From: an uncultured bacterium
GTDB taxonomy: Bacteria > Bacillota > Clostridia > Lachnospirales > Lachnospiraceae
Direction of reading: 5' to 3'
Assembly (NCBI GenBank): GCA_905214365.1
Contig: CAJMMH010000081.1
Location: 1-9,868, forward strand
DNA length: 9,868 nucleotides
The position numbers and the translations under genes are program-made. Positions 1 through 5,707 of this stretch are shown one piece after another. Position 1 is the first letter of the stretch. Each line of letters starts with the position of its first letter. Under the pieces are notes generated by a model. It made no database searches. It had not been told where the DNA came from and saw nothing but the letters and a program-made list of their open reading frames with translations.

Positions 1-159
1 CCACTGCTTATTGCTCTTCGCAATTGAAGCAGGGGACTTCCTTGATTTGTTAAATTAGCTTTAGTCTACCACAGACGGAATTATTAGGAAAGCAAAAGAA
101 GCGCAAACCGGAAAAACCGGTAAGAAACATCAAAAAAAGAAAAGAAAGATCAAGAAAAA

Positions 160-164
160 GAGGA
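160..164 (+). promoter_or_regulatory. Ribosome binding site of the glycosylase gene
   Basis: GAGGA lies six bases before the ATG at 171, in a purine-rich leader (about 122-170) that is almost free of C and T. It fixes the start used for the glycosylase. Confidence 0.7.
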
Positions 165-170
165 TAAAAA

Positions 171-701
171 ATGGCAGAGTATCAGTATGCAGAGCATGGA
201 TTTGGCCCGGTTTACGACAGCCGTTCCAGGCTGTTGATTCTTGGAAGCTTCCCGTCCGTGAAATCAAGGGAAGAGGGATTCTTTTACGGACATCCGAGAA
301 ATCGTTTCTGGAAGGTGCTTTCGGCACTGCTTCGGACAGCGGAGCCGCATTCAGCAGAAGAAAAGAGAGCGATGCTTCTTGCAAACCAGATTGCAGTGTA
401 TGATGTGATTGAAAGCTGCCGGATTCTTGGCTCCAGCGACAGCAGCATCCGGGATGTTGTTCCGGCGGATCTTTCGGCAATCATCCATACTTCGCAGATT
501 GAGACAGTATTTGTCAATGGGAAAACCGCCGGGAAGCTGTACCGGAAATACCAGGAGCCGGAAACGGGGATTCCGGCGGTAGAACTGCCATCTACCAGTC
601 CGGCCAATGCAGCAGTTTCGTTAGAGCAGCTGATTCAGATCTGGGGACAGGCATTTGCGTCCTGTGGGATGGATTCCGTTCCGCATATGAAAAACAACTG
701 A
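171..701 (+). CDS. DNA-deoxyinosine (hypoxanthine) glycosylase, uracil-DNA glycosylase superfamily
   Basis: A 176-residue base-excision repair enzyme, predicted to cut hypoxanthine (deaminated adenine), and perhaps uracil in mismatches, from DNA. The UDG-fold motifs are visible: GSFPS at residues 25-29 after a hydrophobic strand (LLIL), then FFYGHPRNRFW at 37-47, the DVIESC...SSDSSI stretch at about 78-93 that is typical of this family, and the C-terminal loop LPSTSPANA at 139-147. In family 6 enzymes an Asn in the first active-site region is catalytic; Asn44 in HPRN is the natural candidate (inference). The length is normal for a single-domain enzyme. The start is supported by GAGGA at 160-164, six bases before the ATG. 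The gene has its own leader and the next transcription unit has its own promoter, so it looks monocistronic. Substrate choice (hypoxanthine against uracil) is inferred from the family, not shown. Confidence 0.85.
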   Translation: MAEYQYAEHGFGPVYDSRSRLLILGSFPSVKSREEGFFYGHPRNRFWKVLSALLRTAEPHSAEEKRAMLLANQIAVYDVIESCRILGSSDSSIRDVVPADLSAIIHTSQIETVFVNGKTAGKLYRKYQEPETGIPAVELPSTSPANAAVSLEQLIQIWGQAFASCGMDSVPHMKNN

Positions 702-724
702 CAGTGCCGGGGAATGCAGGAAGA

Positions 725-746
725 CTGTGTTTCTGTTCAAACACAG
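725..746 (+). other. Small perfect stem-loop after the glycosylase gene
   Basis: CTGTGTTT at 725-732 is perfectly complementary to AAACACAG at 739-746, around a six-base loop. It lies 24 bases past the glycosylase stop codon. No T-tract follows, so it is not a standard intrinsic terminator. It may protect the 3' end of the mRNA or be a weak stop. Structure is seen; function is a guess. Confidence 0.4.
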
Positions 747-797
747 CGTGAGCCGGAATACTGCATGGAAAAATCCTGAAAAAAGGAAAGAAACCTA

Positions 798-826
798 TTG
801 TAAAAAAGGGAAACCCGTGGTAAACT
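798..826 (+). promoter_or_regulatory. Promoter of the thrS T-box transcript
   Basis: A -35 box TTGTAA at 798-803 and a -10 box TAAACT at 821-826 are separated by exactly 17 bp, with TGG just before the -10 box (extended -10 form). Initiation would fall near 832-834, a few bases before the first helix of the T-box stem I. The promoter and the RNA structure therefore support each other. Confidence 0.7.
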
Positions 827-839
827 ATTTCCGAACTAT

Positions 840-1089
840 GAAAAGCAATGACGGAAAGAGTAGTGCAGCCGGAACATTCAGAGAGAGCAGCGCATGGTGG
901 AAGCTGTTTATGGGAAAACTGCATGAAAACCATTCCTGAGCTGCGCGCAGAAGGATCGATCACCGCAAACAGCGGATTATGGATTTGAAGCGCTGCCGTG
1001 TCGCTGCGTTATACGCGAAGAGTGAAAAGTAAGGTGGGACCGTGCAAAAGCACCCTTAGGTATCGTTTGGTATCTATGGTGCTTTTTTT
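840..1089 (+). ncRNA. T-box riboswitch (tRNA-Thr sensing leader) of thrS
   Basis: A cis-acting leader that reads the charging state of tRNA-Thr and lets RNA polymerase continue into thrS when uncharged tRNA binds. Stem I landmarks are all present: the S-turn AGTA at 859-862, AGAGAG at 880-885, and the distal-loop GGTGG at 896-900 closed by CAGC (888-891)/GCTG (903-906). Helix GTGCAG (863-868)/CTGCAT (919-924) and helix GGAA (853-856)/TTCC (933-936) enclose a specifier loop carrying ACC (929-931) followed by A. ACC is a threonine codon, matching the gene downstream. A flanking ATGA/TGAG pair suggests the usual kink-turn at the base. A CCGC/GCGG hairpin (963-975) and GCGT/ACGC (1006-1016) fill the linker. 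The antiterminator is AAGG (1031-1034), bulge TGGGACC (1035-1041), GTGC/GCAC (1042-1053) and CCTT (1054-1057). The 5' boundary is approximate. Confidence 0.93.
1050..1089 (+). terminator. T-box-controlled intrinsic terminator upstream of thrS
   Basis: GCACC (1050-1054) pairs with GGTGC (1078-1082), and TAGGTATC (1057-1064) pairs with GGTATCTA (1069-1076) across a four-base GTTT loop, with two G-U pairs. Seven T residues follow (1083-1089). The 5' arm reuses the GCACCCTT that forms the 3' arm of the antiterminator, so the two structures cannot coexist. This is the expected T-box switch: terminated when tRNA-Thr is charged, read through when it is not. Confidence 0.93.
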
Positions 1090-1215
1090 CTTGTTCCATC
1101 CTCAAGTCACCAATGGAAGAAAAATGAAAACTGCCGACGACATATCCGGACGGGCTGCAGACGTTGCGGCGCAGAAGCTACATGCTGCATTTACCAGAGT
1201 GTGTTTAAGAAATCA

Positions 1216-1256
1216 TTTCTGCAAATTGTGATGCACATCTTGCAGAAAGCCTTTTT
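1216..1256 (+). terminator. Second terminator-like hairpin between the T-box and thrS
   Basis: TTTCTGCAA (1216-1224) is perfectly complementary to TTGCAGAAA (1240-1248), with an inner TGTG (1227-1230)/CACA (1234-1237) helix and an ATG loop. GCC and five T residues follow (1252-1256). It sits about 130 bases past the T-box terminator and 45 bases before the thrS ATG, inside the thrS mRNA leader. The stem is rather AT-rich and the T-tract short, so it could be a weak intrinsic terminator, a stability element or a processing site. The fold is clear from sequence; the role is not. Confidence 0.5.
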
Positions 1257-1301
1257 CAAACTCGCTCTCGGAACTGTCGGACAAACAAAAGGAGAGAAGA
1301 A

Positions 1302-3059
1302 ATGGTAAACTTTAAGGAAGATGAACAGCTTCATGTATTGAATCATTCCTGCGCGCACCTGATGGCGCAGGCAATCAGACACCTGTATCCGCAGGCAAAG
1401 TTCTGGGTAGGACCGGTTGTTGAGGAAGGCTTTTACTACGATGTTGATTTCGGTGATCATGTATTAAGAGAAGAGGATCTTGCCGGTATTGAGAAGGAAA
1501 TGAAGAAGATCGCCAAGAAGGGCGAGAAGATTGTCCGCAAGGAAATTTCCAAGGCTGAAGCAATGGAGATGTTCAAGGACGATGAGTACAAGCTGGACCT
1601 GATTGCGGGATTGGACGACGGAACCATCACCTGCTATGAGCAGGGCGATTTCACCGATCTGTGCCGCGGACCGCACGTTGACAATGCCAGACTCTGCCGC
1701 CATTTCAAGCTGATCAAGCACTCCGGCGCGTACTGGAAGGGCGATAAGAACAACAAGGTTCTGCAGAGAATCTATGGTGTATGTTTCCCGACCGCCGAGG
1801 AGCTGGAGGCTCATCTGAAGATGCTTGAAGAAGCAAAGGAAAGAGACCACAGAAAGATCGGCAAGGACATGAATCTGTTCATGGTTGACGATCTGGTAGG
1901 CCGCGGACTTCCGATGTATCTGCCGAAGGGCTATGTGATCTGGCAGGAGCTGGAGAACTACATCAAGGAGAAGGAAAGAAAGCTTGGCTATCAGCATGTT
2001 ATGACTCCGTGCGTCGGAACCGTAAACCTGTACAAGACCTCCGGTCACTGGGATCATTACAAAGAGAACATGTTCCCGGCAATGGAAGTAGACGGCGAGT
2101 CCTTTGTCCTGAGACCGATGAACTGCCCGCATCATATGATGATCTACGCAAGTAAGCTGCATTCCTATAAGGATCTGCCGATCCGTATTGGTGAGATTGC
2201 TCATGATTTCCGTTATGAGTCCAGCGGCACACTGAAGGGAATTGAGAGAGGCCGTCACTTCTGCCAGAATGACGCGCATCTGTTTGTTACTCCGGAGCAG
2301 ATCAAGGACGAGATTTCCAGAGTTGTTGACCTGATCTTCAGCACCTACAAGGATTTCGGCATCACTGATTACCGCTGTGTTCTGTCTCTGAGAGATCCGG
2401 CGAACAAGGTAAAGTACCATGATGATGATGCGATGTGGAATAAGGCAGAGAATGGCCTGAGAGAGGTTATGAATGACCTTGGTATCGAGTACACTGAGGA
2501 AATCGGAGAGGCTGCGTTCTATGGCCCGAAGCTGGATGTAAACGTAAAGCCGGCGGTTGGAAACGAGTATACCCTGTCTACCTGCCAGCTTGACTTCTGC
2601 CTGCCGGCAAAGTTCAACCTGACTTATATTGATAAGGACGGCGAGAAGAAGACTCCGGTTGTTCTGCACCGTGCAATCCTTGGTTCTCTGGATCGCTTTA
2701 TGGCATACATTCTGGAGGAGACCAAGGGCAATCTGCCGACATGGCTTGCTCCGGTTCAGGTACGCGTTATGCCGGTCAAGACCGACAACGAGCAGCTGAT
2801 GGAGTACGCGCATGAGATCTGCGAGATTCTGGACGAAAAGAATGTCAGAGTTGAGCTGGATGACAGAGCCGAGAAGCTTGGCTACCGTATGCGTGAGGGC
2901 CAGGTTCAGAAGGTTCCGTACCTGCTGGTACTTGGATTCAACGAGATGGAGAATCGTACCGTATCCTTCCGTCTGCATGGCGAGATGAATACGACCGTTC
3001 TTCCGCTTGACGAGTTTGTAGACAAGATCGACAACGAGATCAAGAAGAAGCTGAGATAA
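1302..3059 (+). CDS. thrS: Threonyl-tRNA synthetase, short form without TGS domain
   Basis: A class II aminoacyl-tRNA synthetase, cytosolic, that activates threonine with ATP and charges tRNA-Thr. At 585 residues it is about 55-60 shorter than the usual ~640 because the N-terminal TGS domain is absent: the editing domain starts almost at once, with HSCAH at 15-19 and CRGPH at 121-125 (the metal-like HxxxH/CxxxH pair that clears Ser-tRNA-Thr). The catalytic core shows the three zinc ligands Cys275 (MNCPHH), His326 (NDAH) and His456 (LHRAI), motif 2 around Arg304 (FRYESSGTLKG) and motif 3 GSLDR at 461-465. The anticodon-binding domain fills about 480-585 and ends in a lysine-rich tail. GGAGAG at 1291-1296, six bases before the ATG, supports this start. 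Expression is controlled by the T-box just upstream. Codon use is regular and GC-balanced, as expected for a highly expressed gene. Confidence 0.97.
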   Translation: MVNFKEDEQLHVLNHSCAHLMAQAIRHLYPQAKFWVGPVVEEGFYYDVDFGDHVLREEDLAGIEKEMKKIAKKGEKIVRKEISKAEAMEMFKDDEYKLDLIAGLDDGTITCYEQGDFTDLCRGPHVDNARLCRHFKLIKHSGAYWKGDKNNKVLQRIYGVCFPTAEELEAHLKMLEEAKERDHRKIGKDMNLFMVDDLVGRGLPMYLPKGYVIWQELENYIKEKERKLGYQHVMTPCVGTVNLYKTSGHWDHYKENMFPAMEVDGESFVLRPMNCPHHMMIYASKLHSYKDLPIRIGEIAHDFRYESSGTLKGIERGRHFCQNDAHLFVTPEQIKDEISRVVDLIFSTYKDFGITDYRCVLSLRDPANKVKYHDDDAMWNKAENGLREVMNDLGIEYTEEIGEAAFYGPKLDVNVKPAVGNEYTLSTCQLDFCLPAKFNLTYIDKDGEKKTPVVLHRAILGSLDRFMAYILEETKGNLPTWLAPVQVRVMPVKTDNEQLMEYAHEICEILDEKNVRVELDDRAEKLGYRMREGQVQKVPYLLVLGFNEMENRTVSFRLHGEMNTTVLPLDEFVDKIDNEIKKKLR

Positions 3060-3091
3060 TCATAAAAGCGCAGGCAGAAAGCCGCGCGGCG

Positions 3092-3137
3092 AAAAAGGCA
3101 CAGCAGTCGGGAATGTCCGGCTGCTGTGCCTTTTTTT
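3092..3137. terminator. Bidirectional intrinsic terminator between thrS and the methyltransferase gene
   Basis: GGCACAGCAG (3097-3106) pairs perfectly with CTGCTGTGCC (3121-3130). The stem continues with a T-G pair and CGG (3108-3110)/CCG (3117-3119) around a six-base loop, giving about 14 pairs. T7 follows on the plus strand (3131-3137) and A5 precedes it (3092-3096), which reads as T5 on the minus strand. It therefore serves both thrS (+) and the convergent methyltransferase gene (-). Confidence 0.93.
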
Positions 3138-3183
3138 GTTAGCGCCTGTGAGAAAAAAACGGTCGGGAACGTGCGGCTCAATA

Positions 3184-5346
3184 TTAATCGGCATTTGCAA
3201 TGGCATGAAGGACAACTTGCCGTTCTTCTGCGTTCAGACCGAACCGGTCAAAAATCAGAGCATCCAGTCTGGCGTCAAGTGCGGCAAATGCTGCCGGATC
3301 GGTTTCAGCGGCAAGACGATCGGTTAATTCGCAGATCTGCAGCTGCACCGGATCGGGAGCAAACGGAATCGGGATTGATTCCAGGTGGGAGCGGAGCATT
3401 TTGACGGAGCGGAAGCTGCAGCGCCAGAAAAACCAGACGGCGGATGAATTGAGAACCGCCAGAATATATTTTGTGCGCATGCCGGGCATACGCGGGATCA
3501 GCAGGTTGCAGCTGTTCAGGGAAATCCGTCCGGCATTGTCATAGGCAAATACAGGGCGGCTGGAGATAAAGCGGTATAGAAGCTTTTCCGGCGTGCGGTA
3601 GACAGCAGCAGGCGCGGCCTGCTGAAAGCATTCCGGCTGAAAGATTGTATAACAGGCAGGCGGATGAATCTGATACCGTTTCAGATCTGTTCCGCGAATG
3701 ATGGGTTCAGATTGACCGGATGGTTTTGAAAAGAGAAATTTTTTATTATTTCCGGTGACAATTCCCATCGCAAAATCAGCCTGGCCGGCGAGATAGGAAA
3801 CCTTTGTCCGGCTTTTCATTGCTTCCAGAACGGCATATTCCGGGTCAGAGCAGGAGAACGGAAATTGTTCCGGCGAGCAGCGGCGGTCAGTCTGGATGGT
3901 ATAGTGCCGGTCCGGATGGCAGACCGTCATACCAACCGGAGAGAACGGCTGACTGGTTCGGGTCAAATGCAGGATGATACACGGACATTGTACTCCATCA
4001 AAGACACTTCCCAGATACTCCAGGCGGCGGATTGAAGCATTTTCCAGCAGAAGGCGGCGGACTGCCGCATGGGTTTTTACTGTCAGGATTGCCTCTGGAA
4101 GTACAAAAGCAACATGCGATTCAACGGCGGGATTCAAAGCAGAGATGCCTTCTTTTGCAGAACATTTCGGAGATGACACTGAAAGTTCTGATAACGCCTG
4201 CTCCAGAAAGAGGCAGCTGGATTCAACCGCATTTTGAGAGGCTGTCTGAAACCGTGTTTTGAGTACGGATTTTTCTTCCGGAGAGAATTGATATCCCCAC
4301 GGCGGATTCCCGATGATATCAGTTATCCGCACATCTTTCAGATTCAGACTGGGAAAACGTTCCGAAAAAGGAACCGTAAGAAAATTGGCAGCAGTCACAT
4401 GGCTGCGGATCAGAGCCGCGTCTGTGTCCGGAAATTTCAGCGCAAGGCTGAGTCTGGCGGCAGCGATACTGATTTCATCAAGATCAGTTCCAAAGATCTG
4501 TTCCGGACGAATGGAATCCGGCAGCTGGAGCAGGAAGCTGCCGGAGCCGCAGCAGGGATCGTAAAAGCTTCGTTTTGCCTGTGCGTCAGGAGTATTTTCC
4601 GAAGAAAACAACGGAGCAATGACTTTGCGGACAACCGCAGACGGTGTATAGTAGGATCCGGCTGCTTTCCGGTTCCCCGCCTGGCGGCAGGAAAGGTAAA
4701 TCAGTCCGAGAAGGTCTTCTCCGGGTTCATAATCATAGGAAACAGAAAAAAGCTCCGGGTAAGTATTCGCAAACGCGCGGGCATCCGCAAGGTCAGCAAT
4801 CAGATCGTCAGCCAGTGTCCGGAAGCCGTGAGCAATCGGGAGAGCGTCCGGATTGGACAGATAGCAGGCAAACAGGGAGGAGATACTGCAGCAGAACGTT
4901 TCGGCAGAAAGCACGTGTCTGGAGAAAAAAAGTTTAAGCGCGCAGTCAGCGAGCACAAAACGGATTGCGTTCGGAACCAGCAGTGCCTGTTCGAGACAGG
5001 AAAAGGAAAGCAGAGTCCGGACAGCAGGCAGGCTGCGGCTGTGCTCGGACAGATAAGAACGGTACAGTGCGTGACCGGACACATAGCTTTTATTTCTCCG
5101 GCTTTTCAGCACCGTGTTTTTGCCAGTTTGAAGCTCCTGCAAAAGGCGGGCGGCATATTGTCCGGAAAAACATGGAGAGTCCTGCTCCACAGCATCGGGC
5201 TTCAGCTTTCCGAGACGGAGCCAGTTGCGGCCGGTGGCATCGGAAATAGAAAGCAGGCGGCAGAGTTCCGTCAGGGAAAGAAATCGGTTCGCGGAAGGCG
5301 TCATGTTTGGGGAGATGGCGGATGGGTGGGATGCAGGTTTTGTCAT
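3184..5346 (-). CDS. N6-adenine DNA methyltransferase with TaqI/Eco57I-like layout
   Basis: A 720-residue AdoMet-dependent enzyme predicted to methylate adenine N6 in a specific DNA site. Motif X-like SYYTPSAVVRK is at 231-241, motif I DPCCGSGSF (AdoMet binding) at 263-271, the acidic TDLDE at 287-291, and the catalytic motif IV NPPW at 347-350 (W in place of the commoner Y/F, an accepted variant). Past about residue 520 lies a probable target-recognition region (GIVTGNNKKF 528-537, IIRGTDLKRYQI 549-560, NSCNLLIPRMPG 611-622), similar in order to TaqI-type and type IIG proteins. Residues 21-50 look like a small helix-turn-helix segment. I see no PD-(D/E)xK nuclease motif in the first 220 residues and no restriction gene beside it, so it is a solitary methyltransferase here or part of a split system. 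GAGGT (5355-5359 on the complement) supports the start. It converges on thrS and is transcribed alone. Confidence 0.87.
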   Translation of the reverse strand: MTKPASHPSAISPNMTPSANRFLSLTELCRLLSISDATGRNWLRLGKLKPDAVEQDSPCFSGQYAARLLQELQTGKNTVLKSRRNKSYVSGHALYRSYLSEHSRSLPAVRTLLSFSCLEQALLVPNAIRFVLADCALKLFFSRHVLSAETFCCSISSLFACYLSNPDALPIAHGFRTLADDLIADLADARAFANTYPELFSVSYDYEPGEDLLGLIYLSCRQAGNRKAAGSYYTPSAVVRKVIAPLFSSENTPDAQAKRSFYDPCCGSGSFLLQLPDSIRPEQIFGTDLDEISIAAARLSLALKFPDTDAALIRSHVTAANFLTVPFSERFPSLNLKDVRITDIIGNPPWGYQFSPEEKSVLKTRFQTASQNAVESSCLFLEQALSELSVSSPKCSAKEGISALNPAVESHVAFVLPEAILTVKTHAAVRRLLLENASIRRLEYLGSVFDGVQCPCIILHLTRTSQPFSPVGMTVCHPDRHYTIQTDRRCSPEQFPFSCSDPEYAVLEAMKSRTKVSYLAGQADFAMGIVTGNNKKFLFSKPSGQSEPIIRGTDLKRYQIHPPACYTIFQPECFQQAAPAAVYRTPEKLLYRFISSRPVFAYDNAGRISLNSCNLLIPRMPGMRTKYILAVLNSSAVWFFWRCSFRSVKMLRSHLESIPIPFAPDPVQLQICELTDRLAAETDPAAFAALDARLDALIFDRFGLNAEERQVVLHAIANAD

Positions 5347-5611
5347 ATAAAAATACCTCGTTTGTCTTTCAGATCTCTTCGGTTATTATACACGAAAACA
5401 GAAAAAACGTGGAAAGAAATTCATAATCCAGCGGGACACCCGGCAGCGGCGGCCGGCAGTCATACGCCGGACTGTCATCCGGGAAGGCAGACAATTTGCC
5501 AAATTCGGAAAGAAAGAGAAAATACGGAAAATAGTTTGTTTTTAAGAGAAACAATGATTCTGTACGAGTATACAAGAAAAATCAACACCCGAAAACGCAG
5601 AAAATAGAGTA
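5347..5611. other. Divergent intergenic region with a GC-rich stem-loop
   Basis: This non-coding stretch separates the minus-strand methyltransferase from the plus-strand polysaccharide operon. It is mostly A-rich, but 5439-5483 is strongly GC-rich. There, GGCAGTC (5455-5461) pairs with GACTGTC (5470-5476) with one G-U pair, and an outer CCCGG (5439-5443) matches CCGGG (5479-5483). The pentamer GTCAT occurs at 5459-5463 and 5474-5478. It could be an operator for either divergent unit or a structured RNA. No coding potential stands out on either strand apart from long open stretches that are antisense extensions of the neighbouring gene. Confidence 0.4.
5385..5390 (-). promoter_or_regulatory. 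-10 box of the methyltransferase promoter
   Basis: Read on the minus strand, 5390-5385 is a perfect TATAAT, preceded by GTG. It lies 38 bases before the ATG, leaving a leader of about 30 bases that contains the GAGGT ribosome binding site. No good -35 box is seen at 17 bp; the best is TTTCCA (5415-5410) at 19 bp, so the promoter may be weak or need an activator. Confidence 0.55.
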
Positions 5612-5640
5612 TTGTAATTTGAAAGAAAAGAATGTATACT
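5612..5640 (+). promoter_or_regulatory. Promoter of the polysaccharide operon
   Basis: A -35 box TTGTAA (5612-5617) and a -10 box TATACT (5635-5640) with 17 bp spacing form a near-consensus sigma-A type promoter. Transcription should start near 5646-5648. This lies just after an ATG at 5642 that would otherwise give the longest reading frame, so that ATG cannot be used from this promoter. The -35 region shares the octamer TATTGTAA with the thrS promoter. Confidence 0.75.
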
Positions 5641-5695
5641 TATGCCAAATGGACAAAGAAAAAAACAACTGGAGAGAAGAAAAACAGCAGGGGAT

Positions 5696-5700
5696 GGTGA
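5696..5700 (+). promoter_or_regulatory. Ribosome binding site that decides the hydrolase start
   Basis: GGTGA at 5696-5700 matches the 3' part of the ideal Shine-Dalgarno sequence and is seven bases before the ATG at 5708. A further AGGGG lies at 5689-5693. No comparable site precedes the ATG at 5642, which sits directly behind the -10 box. Confidence 0.6.
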
Positions 5701-5707
5701 AAAACAG

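Noticed and set aside
2..58. Open stretch ending in TAG that could be the tail of an upstream gene
   Set aside because: Only 18 codons are inside the window (ending ...FLDLLN), too few to identify or separate from chance.
107..121. Short inverted repeat ACCGG-aaaaa-CCGGT before the glycosylase gene
   Set aside because: Five base pairs only and no T-tract; too small to call an operator or terminator with any support.
998..1231. Small open frames in the thrS leader (also 727-939)
   Set aside because: They overlap T-box helices, the terminator or the promoter, lack ribosome binding sites and do not resemble leader peptides; T-box control does not use one.
1464..2978. A 504-codon minus-strand open frame opposite thrS
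   Set aside because: It lies fully inside thrS and its Leu/Val/Gln-rich product is the usual mirror of biased codon use in a highly expressed gene. No family resemblance is seen.
4234..5607. A 457-codon plus-strand open frame opposite the methyltransferase gene
   Set aside because: It is antisense to a gene with clear catalytic motifs, its product is rich in Arg, Gly, Lys and Ser with no recognisable domain, and no ribosome binding site or promoter supports it.
5642..5707. Upstream start for the hydrolase
   Set aside because: The ATG lies two bases after the -10 box and has no Shine-Dalgarno sequence; 5708 is better placed.
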